Shown here: positions 1-8,856 of the stretch, in pieces | Layout of the letters: the number at the start of each line of letters is the position of its first letter | Position numbering within the stretch: the first letter of the stretch is position 1 | Assembly: GCA_934635045.1 (NCBI GenBank) | Contig: CAKTZA010000003.1 | Location: forward strand, 33,285 to 97,284 | Length of the DNA stretch: 64,000 nucleotides | Source of the DNA: an uncultured Kiritimatiellota bacterium | Lineage (GTDB): Bacteria; Verrucomicrobiota; Kiritimatiellia; RFP12; UBA1067 | Reading direction: 5' to 3' | Program-made: the position numbers and the translations under genes | Notes under the pieces: model-generated | The model's input: only the letters and a program-made list of their open reading frames with translations | What the model was told of the DNA's origin: nothing | The model's database searches: none

Positions 1-1
1 G

Positions 2-2842
2 GACGGCACGACGGCGTGCTCCTTCCTTTCGGGCGGCGGCGTCCTGGAGGTGAAGAACGCGCACTGGACGGGCTGGCCGGCGGCGGGCGCCGCCAGCCGG
101 GTCGAGATTCCGCAGGGCACGGCGGTGACGATCACGGACGCGGACATCGCGAACGTCGAGGCGCTGGACGAGATCGCCTGCCAGGACGGCGTGACGATCT
201 CGATCGAGACGACGGCCGCGCTCGACCTGAAGGCGAAGCTCTCCGGCCCGGTCACGGTGACGGCGGCCGGCGCGGGGCCGCTCACGCTCGCGGGCGACAA
301 TGCGGGAATCGTCGCGCCCGGCCATTTCGAGCTGACGGATCTCGCGGGCGGCCTCACCGTCGCGCATTTCAACGCCCTTGGCGGCGCGGACACGGCGACG
401 GCCGTCCTGACGCAGACGCGCGGCGCGCTCGACTGGCTCACGTTCGCGGCGACGGACGGCGTCTTCACGAACAGGGCGCCCTTGAGGCTCGTCCATCCCG
501 GCGGCAGCGCGAACGCGGTCACGCTGGGCGCAGCGAACGAGGGGGAGACGCTCGTCTTCGCGAACGGCCTTGAGATTGCCGTGGCGGGGAGCGGCGAGAA
601 CTACTGGAAGGCCCGCAACGGCGTGCAGGTCATCCACGGCACGTTCAAGATGAGCGGCCACGTGCGCATCGCGAACGCGGACGGCGGGAAAGCGCGCATT
701 GCCCTTCTCGGCGACGCGGAGGCGGATCTCGGCCGCGGGGGCGCCGCCATCATCTACGTCTCGAAGGGCTTTACCTTCGGCGGAAAGGGCGTCTGGGCGG
801 CGAACGGGGTCTCGACCGACGCGGCGCGCGAGGTCATGTTCGCGAAGGCGAACTGCCTGGGGCCGGACTGCGTCCTCTCCTCCTACGTCAACGGAAGCGG
901 CGTGCATTACGACTTCTGCGGCTTCAGCCAGGAAATCGGTCGCCTGCGCCACGCGAACGCGGGCACGGACAGGCCGCAGCTGACGTCGGCGGCGCCGGCG
1001 ACGCTGAAGGCGGTCGGGACGGTGGCGGCGACGGAGAGCGTGCGCTACGCCTTCACGGGCGCGCTCGGCTACTGGCACGACACGGTTCAGGACCTGACGC
1101 TGACGGCTCCTTCCGCCTCGACCGGGGCGCTCACGGTCTCGAAGGGCTCGGTCACGCTGGCCGACGCGGCGAGCTGGGCGGGCGAGGCGGTGACGGTCAT
1201 GGCCGGCGGCGCGCTCGCCTGCGCGTCGCCCGATTCGCTCGCGACCGGGCATCATGCCCTCACGGTCGAGCGTGGCGGCGCGCTGACGATCGCCTCGGGC
1301 GTCACGCTCAAGGTCAAGACGGCGACCCTGGGCGGCGTCACGCTTGAGCCGAGCACGGTCTACGCGGTCGAGCAGCTGCAGGCGCTCGGTACGGGCGTGA
1401 CGCTCGCGGGCGGCGGCGCGATCCAGACGGGCGCGAAGTCCGTCACGGGCGACTGGACGGGCTGGCCGGACGCCGGGACGGCGACGGAGGCGCAGGTCCC
1501 GGACGGCGTCACGGCGGAAGTGACGGACGCGGACCTTGACAGGCTCGCGGCCCTGGAGACGGTGACGTGCGGCGCGGACTCGAAGGTCGTCTTCCGGACG
1601 ACGCGCAAGGACATTCGCCTGGCGGCGAAGTTCACGGGCGGCGCGTCCGTCGAGGTGTTCACGGACGGGGCGACGGTCGTCCTCGACGGCGACAATTCGG
1701 GTCTCGTCAGCCCCGGCGGCTTCGTCTTCTCGAACACGACGGTCATCGTCTCGAACCGCTACGGCCTCGGCTCCGTCCGCACGGCGCCGGCGACGTTTAC
1801 GCCGGCACAGCCGTTTGCCGCCAACCAGAGCCGCCTGTTCTTCGACGGGCCGGCGGCGGTGACGAACGACTGCGCGCTCCTGTTCGATTACGGCTGCCGG
1901 GTCGGGCACCGCGACCCGTCCGTCCGCTTCGTGCAGGCGAACGACGTCACCCAGCGGCACGGGCTGTCGGCCTCCTCTCGGCGGTTCGCGGTCACGAACG
2001 ACCTGACGCTCGCCGCCGGCTCTCGCATGGACCTTGGGCAGGGCGGCACGGACCTCCTGGACGGCGCGCGGTTCCGCATCGAGGACGGCGCGACCTTCCG
2101 GGCCGAGGGCAGCTATGGCGCGGGCACCTGCTACATCGCCGGCGACTGCGCGGGGCGCTTCGTCGTCGAGCAGTCGATGAAAGCCTTCGTGTTCGAGCGG
2201 GCGAACGTCTGCGACGGCATCGCCGAGCTGCGCTACCTGGACGCGAGCTACGGCCGCTTCGCCGTCGACCTCAACGGCCACGACCAGGCACTGCCCTGCC
2301 TCGTCGGGAATTTCTACTGGAACGCGAACCAGCAGACGCTGACGGTGACGAGCGCCGTGCCGGCGACGCTGACGCTCTCGGGCGCCGGGACGTCGGGAGG
2401 CCGCGGCGTGGCGGCCCGCTTCCTCGGACAGGTCTCGCTCGCGAAGCACGGGGCCTACACGCAGACGGTCGGGTGCGCGGTCTCGACGGCGACGGGCACG
2501 CTGACGGTGGACGGCGGCACGCTCGCGTTCGCGCGCGGCGCGGCCTGGACAGGCGGCGACATCACGGTCAACGGCGGCGAGATCCTCGTGCGGGCGGATT
2601 CGGTCGACGGCGCATTCGGCAGCGGACGCAAGGGCTCGCCCAGCCTCTTCCTCAATGGCGCCGGGCGCCTGAACCTGCCGGAGGCGGGCGACGCGCCGCT
2701 GAAGGTGCGGATGGTCTCGCGCGACGGCGTGCTGCAGGAGCGCGGCGACTATTCGGCGGCGAACTGTGACTGGATCGTCGGCGCGGGCACGGTGCGCGTC
2801 GTGCGCGGCGTGCCGAAGGGGCTTATCTACCTGATTCGGTAA
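2..2842 (+). CDS. Repeat-built secreted surface protein, 5' partial
   Basis: The frame is open from the first bases, so the N-terminus lies outside the window; 946 residues are visible. The protein is rich in G, A, T and V with regular short beta-strand patterns, like autotransporter-associated beta-strand proteins. Two copies of a unit of about 463 residues are visible, each opening with a WTGWP motif (near 65 and 1454) followed by a PxG-T-TDAD stretch and a GDN-G-V-PG stretch. Residues before the first copy look like the end of a further unit. The C-terminus ends in PKGLIYLIR, similar to PRGLAIIIK at the end of the protein at 45840-49520. The gap to the next gene is 23 bases and contains GAGGAGAAAGGAG, so it probably heads or belongs to the following operon. 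Function is unknown; export to the surface is inferred. Confidence 0.75.
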   Translation, partial: DGTTACSFLSGGGVLEVKNAHWTGWPAAGAASRVEIPQGTAVTITDADIANVEALDEIACQDGVTISIETTAALDLKAKLSGPVTVTAAGAGPLTLAGDNAGIVAPGHFELTDLAGGLTVAHFNALGGADTATAVLTQTRGALDWLTFAATDGVFTNRAPLRLVHPGGSANAVTLGAANEGETLVFANGLEIAVAGSGENYWKARNGVQVIHGTFKMSGHVRIANADGGKARIALLGDAEADLGRGGAAIIYVSKGFTFGGKGVWAANGVSTDAAREVMFAKANCLGPDCVLSSYVNGSGVHYDFCGFSQEIGRLRHANAGTDRPQLTSAAPATLKAVGTVAATESVRYAFTGALGYWHDTVQDLTLTAPSASTGALTVSKGSVTLADAASWAGEAVTVMAGGALACASPDSLATGHHALTVERGGALTIASGVTLKVKTATLGGVTLEPSTVYAVEQLQALGTGVTLAGGGAIQTGAKSVTGDWTGWPDAGTATEAQVPDGVTAEVTDADLDRLAALETVTCGADSKVVFRTTRKDIRLAAKFTGGASVEVFTDGATVVLDGDNSGLVSPGGFVFSNTTVIVSNRYGLGSVRTAPATFTPAQPFAANQSRLFFDGPAAVTNDCALLFDYGCRVGHRDPSVRFVQANDVTQRHGLSASSRRFAVTNDLTLAAGSRMDLGQGGTDLLDGARFRIEDGATFRAEGSYGAGTCYIAGDCAGRFVVEQSMKAFVFERANVCDGIAELRYLDASYGRFAVDLNGHDQALPCLVGNFYWNANQQTLTVTSAVPATLTLSGAGTSGGRGVAARFLGQVSLAKHGAYTQTVGCAVSTATGTLTVDGGTLAFARGAAWTGGDITVNGGEILVRADSVDGAFGSGRKGSPSLFLNGAGRLNLPEAGDAPLKVRMVSRDGVLQERGDYSAANCDWIVGAGTVRVVRGVPKGLIYLIR

Positions 2843-2865
2843 ACGAGGAGAAAGGAGTTCATCCG

Positions 2866-4548
2866 ATGTCTGTACGCAACATCCTGTGCCGTGTCCTGCT
2901 GGCGGTGAGCGCGGCGGCGGTTTCTGCCGCCGACGCCGACGAGGCGCGGTCGTTCTTCCGTCCGGGCGACATCTGGGTGCTGTCGGGCGACTCGATCACC
3001 TTCATCGACCTCTACCGCCAGACGGTCGAGGATGCGCTTGACCACTTTCATCCCGGTCATGGCATTCGGGTCGTCAACACGGGGGTCTGGGGACAGCTCG
3101 CGAAGGAGGCGGCCGGCAAGGGCCTTGCGCTCAAGCCGTCGGTCGTCACGATCCTCCTCGGCATGAACAACGTCATTCACGCGGACTACGACGCGGCGAG
3201 CGACTTCACGCGCGGGGCGGAGGCCTACGTCGCGCAGCTGCGGCGGCAGGTGCGCCAGTACCGGTCGGTCGGCGCGGCGGTCGTCCTGCTGGAGCCGACG
3301 CTCACGGACGAGCGCGAGAACTCCTATTTCGGGCCGTCGCCCGAGACGCGGCGCGGCCTCGCCGCCTATGGCGCGGCGCTGCGGCGGCTCGCGGACGAGG
3401 AGCAGTGCTTCTTCGTCCCGCTCGCCGCCGAGTTCGAGCGCGCGAAGCGCCGGCTCAGGCCGCTGCAGAACTTCATCACGGACGGCGTGCATCCCTACGG
3501 CTGGGGGCAGTACGAGATCGCCCGCTCGCTCATTCACCACCTGAACGTGTCCGCCCCGTTTCCGGCGGACGGCGAGCCGCGCGGGTTCAGCGCGGCGGAC
3601 TTGCCGGAACGCGACTTCGCCTTTTCCGCCGCGCGGCGCTTCGCGGCGGCGAAGGACGAGCCGCCCGCGCTGACGGTCGCCGCGCCGAAGCCGTGTCGGG
3701 CGACGCTCGTGTGGAGCGTGGAAGGCTCGGCGCTGCGCGGCGAGCAGGAGGTCGTCTTTGCGGACGCGCCGCTCACGGTGACGCTGCCCGTTCCGGCGGC
3801 GGGCCTGCCCGCGCGTCCCGGCTGCATTTCGCGCCTCCTCGTCTCGGTGACGCCGGAGGGGGAGCGTCCGCGCCTCGCGGTCGTCGATTGCGCGCGCGTG
3901 GTCGTCCACGACCTGACGAAAGGGGTGGCGCGCGGCGAGGTGCGCACGGCGGCGGCGCGTCCCGAGGGACCGCTCGTCAGCACGTGGGAAGTGCGCGAGG
4001 ACGGCCCGGATCTCTGGTTCGAGGGCCGGATGTTCGCGTCGAGCTTTCCGGCGCGCCCGAAGCCGCCGGCTGACACGTGGATGAACTCGTCCGGCATGAA
4101 CGGCGTCATGATGATGCTCGACCTGCGGCCGGCGGACCGGTTTGCGGACAACAACTTCGACCGCGACATGCACATGGTCTGCTTCTCGGTCCTGGAGCGG
4201 CCGTGGGCGGTGCTGCCGCTCGCGTGGGAGGGGCGGCGGCTCGCGAACTGCCTCTACGGCGGGGCGGAGCGGACGCCGGACGGCTACGTCTGGCGAATCG
4301 GCGTGCGCGGGTCGCTGGTCGACTATCGGCGGTTCGACGTGCGGAAGCTTGACCACTTCGGCGCGAACCTCATCTTCAACGATGCGGACGAGAAGGGCGT
4401 GATCGGGCGGTTCCCGGCGATGCCGTACCCGGATCTCGACGTCCTGACGCCGGAGCGCCGCCTGAACCAGACGATGATCTTCGACCGTACGGGCGACGTG
4501 CCGCAGGTCGGCGGCGAGACGACGAACGTGGGCGCGTATGCGCTGTGA
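2866..4548 (+). CDS. Secreted SGNH/GDSL hydrolase with a C-terminal beta domain
   Basis: The 560-residue protein starts with a signal peptide (about residues 1-22, ending near SAADA). The SGNH blocks are visible in order: GDSIT with the nucleophile serine (near 45), a block II glycine in GVWGQL (near 80), GMNN for block III (near 103), and DGVHP with the catalytic Asp and His (near 208). This family is usually carbohydrate esterases, for example acetylxylan or rhamnogalacturonan acetylesterases. The C-terminal half (about 340-560) has no motif I can name with certainty; its W-R-G and PDGYVWRIGV patterns suggest a CBM9/DOMON-like sandwich. A GGAG ribosome site precedes the ATG. It sits among secreted glycosidases, which fits deacetylation of a glycan. 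The substrate is not determined. Confidence 0.85.
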   Translation: MSVRNILCRVLLAVSAAAVSAADADEARSFFRPGDIWVLSGDSITFIDLYRQTVEDALDHFHPGHGIRVVNTGVWGQLAKEAAGKGLALKPSVVTILLGMNNVIHADYDAASDFTRGAEAYVAQLRRQVRQYRSVGAAVVLLEPTLTDERENSYFGPSPETRRGLAAYGAALRRLADEEQCFFVPLAAEFERAKRRLRPLQNFITDGVHPYGWGQYEIARSLIHHLNVSAPFPADGEPRGFSAADLPERDFAFSAARRFAAAKDEPPALTVAAPKPCRATLVWSVEGSALRGEQEVVFADAPLTVTLPVPAAGLPARPGCISRLLVSVTPEGERPRLAVVDCARVVVHDLTKGVARGEVRTAAARPEGPLVSTWEVREDGPDLWFEGRMFASSFPARPKPPADTWMNSSGMNGVMMMLDLRPADRFADNNFDRDMHMVCFSVLERPWAVLPLAWEGRRLANCLYGGAERTPDGYVWRIGVRGSLVDYRRFDVRKLDHFGANLIFNDADEKGVIGRFPAMPYPDLDVLTPERRLNQTMIFDRTGDVPQVGGETTNVGAYAL

Positions 4549-4588
4549 GCCCAAAATGAACGATGTCAACAAAGGAAAGAAAGCGAAC

Positions 4589-7500
4589 ATGAAAAGACTG
4601 CTGATGACGATGGGGGCGGCGCTGGGCGTCGCGTGGACGGGGTGCGCGGAGATGAAGGAGATGACCTGGCGCATTCCGCTGATGGAGAAGGCGCCGGTCA
4701 TCGACGGCACGGTCGATCCCGCCGAATGGGCGGGGGCGCACGGCTCCTTCGGGTTCGTGCGGTATCCGACCGACACGGTCGCGCCGATCCGGAGCGCGTT
4801 CTTCGTCGGGCGCACGAAAGACCGGCTCTACCTTGCCGGGCTCGGGAAGGTCGGTCCGACGGGCCTCGCGCGCGCCGTCAAGGCGCGCAAGGGCAACGTC
4901 GACTGCTTCAGCGACGACACGTACGAGATCGTGCTGGTGCCCGATGCGGCGAAAGGCGTGCCGGACATCCGTCACGTCATCGTCAACTACAACGGCGCGT
5001 ACCGCACGCAGGCCCTTCTCGACAACAAGATGGCGGCGTTCCTGCCCGAGACGATGGTGACCAAGAGCGCCGAACGGGACGGCTGGTGGCATTTCGAGTG
5101 GTCGATTGCGCTGGACGAGATCGGCTTCGCGCCGGAGGCGGCCGAGCGGCACGCGATCCGCTTCTGCCGCAACTTCAAGCGCGTCGAGAACCAGTGGGGC
5201 TTCCAGAGCTCGATGCGTCCCGACGAGCGCGGCTTCTTCGCCGCCGGGCGCGCGGTGCCGTCCGCCTTCGACGACGCGGCGGTCGCCGTGCAGCTCGTCA
5301 CGGGCGACGAGACGGACGCCTCCCGCTGGAACCTGACGCTGCGCCTGCACAACCCGACGGCGGCGGCCGCGACGGTCGAGGCCAAGGTCGAGGGGCGCCC
5401 CGTCAACTCGCAGCCCGGCGTCACGCTGAAGACCGTGACGCTCCAGCCCGGCGAGACGGTCGAGCTGCCGGTCTCGGGCCCGGTCCTCGGCGACGAGAAG
5501 GTCACGCTCGTCACGGACGTGAAGCAGGACGGGAAGACGGTCTTCTTCCGCGAGATCGGCTGGCGTCCGAACGGCCCCGCGCCGCAGTGGCTCAAGGCCG
5601 GCGAGGACGGCAGCGGCGTCAAGTTCGACTTCGCGTTCTATCCGAGCCACAACCGCATGCGCCTGCGGGCCGACCTCACCACGATCGAGAAGCGTCCGAA
5701 GACCGTCAAGGTCGAACTGCGCAACGACGAGAACCGGGGGCGGAACGTTCTCGCCGAGACGACGCTGACGCTGGATGCGGAAGGCGTGGCGGACGTCCTC
5801 TGGGACATTCCCGACCTCAAGGCCGTGACGCAGAAGACGGGCGTCGGCGGCTACACGCTCACGCTCGTGGCCGAGGGCGTCAAGAAGGGCACGCTCACGC
5901 GCGCGTTCCGCCGCGACGTCTTCGACTGGGAAGGCTTCACGGGCGGCACGTCCGACACGGTCCCCTCGATGTTCGAGCCGGTGAAGCGGTGGACGGATGC
6001 GTCGGGCGCGGCGCATGTGGGCGTCGTGCTGCGCGACCACACGATCGGCGAGCATGGCCTCTGGCGGCAGGTTCTCGCGGACGGCAAGCCGCTCCTCGCC
6101 CGCCCCATGCGCCTCACCCACCCCACGTCCCCATCCCCCGCTCCCCGTTCCCCGTTCCCTGTTCCCAGTTCCCTGTCCGCGAAGACGACCTGGGACGTCG
6201 ACGGCCTGATGACGTGGGAGCTGACGCTGCCGCCGGGGCATTACGAGCCGCTGACGCTGGAGATCCCGATTCGGGCGGAGCGCGCGAAGCTGTTTCATCC
6301 GTGTGCGGACGGCATGCGCTTCAACTACGCGGGCGTCGTGCCGGCGGGCACGGGGCGCGTCTGGAACTCGTCCGAGGCGCCGCGCACGTCGATCATCGGC
6401 GACTACCTGCCGTACATCTGGATCGGCGGGCCGCTGCGCGGCATCGCCGTCTTCGGCGAGTCGGACAAGGGCTGGGTGCTGGCGGAGAAGGCCCATTGCC
6501 AGGAAGTCTTCCGCGAAGACGACGGCACGGTCGTCCTGCGGCTGAACCTCATCCAGAAGCCGGTTGACCTCGCGGCGGCGCGCACGATCCGGATGGGCTT
6601 CATGGCGACGCCCGTCAAGCGCATGGAGAAGGACTTCCGCGCGAAGCCGATCGGCGAGCTCGTCGGCAGCTGCTACTACTGGGGCGGCTATTCGGCGTCC
6701 GACGACATCCACCCCTACGACGGGACGGACACGTTCTGGCGCAAGATGGCGGAGGCGCGCCGCACGGGAAAGATCGACCGGGACTACATCGAGCGCGCGA
6801 TTGCCGAGCGCGTCTGCCACTGTCCGACGAACTCGCCGCGCTATGCGGAGACCTACCGCTGCTTCAAGGCGCACTTCTACAGCGGCATGAACGTGATGGC
6901 GAACCTGTGCGGCCGCGAGGCGAAGGCCGTCTGGTACACGAACGGGCGCGGCGTGCGGCTCGGCAACCCGGAGGGCGCGACCTTCGCGGACGAGTGGACG
7001 GTCGAGCCGTTCGCAAAGCGTCCGTTCGCCTGGGGCGACACGAAGAGCTATTCGCTCGACCCGAACCGGGCGTACCTCGACTTCGCCGCATACTGGTGGG
7101 AGAAGGCCCTCGCGCTCGGCGTCGTCGACTACTTCTACTGGGACGACATCTTCTGCCAGTCGAACTTCGACCTCGTCGGCACGGAGTCGTACCGCACGGA
7201 ATCGGGCGACATCCAGCCGGCGTCGGGCATCTTCAACCAGCGCGCGCAGGTGAAGCGGTGCGCCGTCCTCCAGGCGGAGCACGGCTGGACCGACCACAAG
7301 AACTGGGTCCACATGACGAACACGGCGCTCGCGCCCGTCCTCTCGTTCGCCGGCACGAACTACGACTGGGAGGACGTCGCGGGCGACACGACGATCCAGG
7401 AGCGGTATCCGCGCGAATGCATCCAGGCCCAGAGCCTCGGTCGCCAGTTCGGCAACCAGGTCGCCGTCATGGGGTACTTCGCGACGAAGGACCCGAAGAG

Positions 7501-7918
7501 CGAGAAGCTCATGTGGCTGCACCGCACGGGCGTGGGCGCGGTGCTGACGCACGAGCTGTGGTGGCCGCGCGTGAAGGAGTGGCGCGCGGCGGACGCGCGG
7601 CTCACGGACTGGGGCTACCGCCAGCCGACGACGCGGGTCTGGAACTACTGGGACGAGGACGTGCCGTTCCCGGTCGCGGTGACGGGCGGCGAAAGCGCGG
7701 CGCTCGCGATGCGGCGAGCGGACGGCGAGGCCGTGGTCGTCGTGAGCGACTGGAAGGATGGCGGAGACTATTCGATCCGTCCCGCCTGCGCGGCGATGGG
7801 CATTCGGTCGGACTTCACGGCCTATGACATGGAGACGGGCAAGGCGCTACCCGTCGCGGACGGCGCGGTGAAGGTGTCGCTCGCGCGCTTCGACTACGTG
7901 ATGATCGGCATTCGGTGA
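4589..7918 (+). CDS. Secreted GH123/DUF6067-like glycoside hydrolase
   Basis: I place the start at ATG 4589, because AAAGGAAAG (4571-4579) precedes it and a signal peptide with a possible lipobox (AWTGC) follows at once; an upstream in-frame ATG at 4538 overlaps the previous gene. The protein has 1109 residues. Residues about 25-230 carry a CBM9/DOMON-like domain (VIDGTVDPAEW, then a DDTYEIVL segment). The middle is beta-rich. The C-terminal half (about 680-1050) looks like a TIM barrel related to GH123-like (DUF6067) proteins, with VDYFYWDDIFCQSNFD carrying candidate acidic residues. I assign the family from general resemblance, not from a diagnostic motif. A run of seven-base repeats is inserted in frame near residues 518-530. 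The stop overlaps the next gene by four bases. Confidence 0.65.
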   Translation: MKRLLMTMGAALGVAWTGCAEMKEMTWRIPLMEKAPVIDGTVDPAEWAGAHGSFGFVRYPTDTVAPIRSAFFVGRTKDRLYLAGLGKVGPTGLARAVKARKGNVDCFSDDTYEIVLVPDAAKGVPDIRHVIVNYNGAYRTQALLDNKMAAFLPETMVTKSAERDGWWHFEWSIALDEIGFAPEAAERHAIRFCRNFKRVENQWGFQSSMRPDERGFFAAGRAVPSAFDDAAVAVQLVTGDETDASRWNLTLRLHNPTAAAATVEAKVEGRPVNSQPGVTLKTVTLQPGETVELPVSGPVLGDEKVTLVTDVKQDGKTVFFREIGWRPNGPAPQWLKAGEDGSGVKFDFAFYPSHNRMRLRADLTTIEKRPKTVKVELRNDENRGRNVLAETTLTLDAEGVADVLWDIPDLKAVTQKTGVGGYTLTLVAEGVKKGTLTRAFRRDVFDWEGFTGGTSDTVPSMFEPVKRWTDASGAAHVGVVLRDHTIGEHGLWRQVLADGKPLLARPMRLTHPTSPSPAPRSPFPVPSSLSAKTTWDVDGLMTWELTLPPGHYEPLTLEIPIRAERAKLFHPCADGMRFNYAGVVPAGTGRVWNSSEAPRTSIIGDYLPYIWIGGPLRGIAVFGESDKGWVLAEKAHCQEVFREDDGTVVLRLNLIQKPVDLAAARTIRMGFMATPVKRMEKDFRAKPIGELVGSCYYWGGYSASDDIHPYDGTDTFWRKMAEARRTGKIDRDYIERAIAERVCHCPTNSPRYAETYRCFKAHFYSGMNVMANLCGREAKAVWYTNGRGVRLGNPEGATFADEWTVEPFAKRPFAWGDTKSYSLDPNRAYLDFAAYWWEKALALGVVDYFYWDDIFCQSNFDLVGTESYRTESGDIQPASGIFNQRAQVKRCAVLQAEHGWTDHKNWVHMTNTALAPVLSFAGTNYDWEDVAGDTTIQERYPRECIQAQSLGRQFGNQVAVMGYFATKDPKSEKLMWLHRTGVGAVLTHELWWPRVKEWRAADARLTDWGYRQPTTRVWNYWDEDVPFPVAVTGGESAALAMRRADGEAVVVVSDWKDGGDYSIRPACAAMGIRSDFTAYDMETGKALPVADGAVKVSLARFDYVMIGIR
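6140..6176 (+). repeat. In-frame array of GTTCCCN heptamers
   Basis: Four consecutive GTTCCC-plus-one-base units (6147-6174), preceded by a related GCTCCCC unit, lie inside the GH123-like gene. The surrounding stretch 6109-6180 is C/T-rich on the + strand and encodes a proline/serine-rich linker between a beta domain and the barrel. The reading frame is kept, so it looks like a tolerated insertion of a short tandem repeat. Confidence 0.8.
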
Positions 7919-8856
7919 AGGGCGTGCGGACATTCGTCTGGAGCCTGTTGGCGTGTTCGGTGACGGCGCACGCGGCGTCTGGCGGCGCGTTGCCGCCGGA
8001 GGCCGGATCGTGCAAGCCGGTTCCCGCCGCCTATGTCCGCGAGGCGCGGGCCGCCTATCGCACGGCGGCCTATGCCGCCGGCACGAACAGCGTGATCGGC
8101 AAGTATTCGCGCGAGGATCCGTTCGGGCCCGACGCGCGCCTGGACGAGCCGGGCGGCGGCGCGCGGCCGGATCAGCCGATCGTCTGGCGGGTGAACGGCT
8201 TGCGGAACGTCCGTGACATCGGCGGCTGGACGGGGCTCAGGACCGGCCGGATCTATCGCGGTTCCGAGTTGTCGCGCGTGCCGGGCTTTTCCGACGGCAT
8301 CGACCCGGAAACGCGGCGCATTGTCCGGGATGTCTGGAATCTGGCGACGGACTTTGACCTGCGGGGCAATTCGGCGTGGGGCATCCGCGACTACGGCAAC
8401 ACGAACCTCGTGGAGCTGCAGGCTTTCGGCGTCCCGAAGCTGTCGTTCGCGTTCCCCTCCTATTTGGGCCTCTTCAAGTATCCGCAGATCGTCTCTGCCG
8501 CGCTGAAGGCGCTCGCGAAACCGGAGACGTACCCGACCTACATCCACTGCGCGGGCGGCGCCGACCGCACGGGTTCGCTGATTTTCATCTTGGAGGCGCT
8601 GTGCGGCGTCCCGGAGGCGGACATTGACGTTGACTACGAACTGACGTCCTTCGCGCAGGTTTTCGGACTTCGCAACCGCTTCCGTCACCTGACGCTGGAC
8701 TTTCTCGCTTTCAAGGACGCATTCCGGGCCTATCGCGGGGCGACGCTTCAGGAGCAGGTCGCCACCGCCTGCCGGGAGACGTTCGGCCTGGCGCAGGCGG
8801 AAATCGACTCGATTCGTCGTTTGCTGAAAGAAGAAGACCATCACATCCAACCATGA
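7915..8856 (+). CDS. Secreted tyrosine-phosphatase-family protein
   Basis: The start is GTG 7915, overlapping the previous stop (GTGA), which implies translational coupling; a signal peptide follows (to about residue 22). The 313-residue protein has the two signatures of the Y_phosphatase3 family: an LRNVRDIGG segment (near residues 97-106) followed by GRIYRGSEL, and the catalytic P-loop HCAGGADRTG (near 217-226), with the nucleophile cysteine and the arginine of the CX5R motif both present. Such enzymes dephosphorylate phosphotyrosine or phosphoinositides. A secreted copy between two glycosidases is unusual, and its natural substrate may be a phosphorylated sugar or glycan; that is inference. 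The stop overlaps the next ATG by four bases. Confidence 0.85.
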   Translation: MKGVRTFVWSLLACSVTAHAASGGALPPEAGSCKPVPAAYVREARAAYRTAAYAAGTNSVIGKYSREDPFGPDARLDEPGGGARPDQPIVWRVNGLRNVRDIGGWTGLRTGRIYRGSELSRVPGFSDGIDPETRRIVRDVWNLATDFDLRGNSAWGIRDYGNTNLVELQAFGVPKLSFAFPSYLGLFKYPQIVSAALKALAKPETYPTYIHCAGGADRTGSLIFILEALCGVPEADIDVDYELTSFAQVFGLRNRFRHLTLDFLAFKDAFRAYRGATLQEQVATACRETFGLAQAEIDSIRRLLKEEDHHIQP

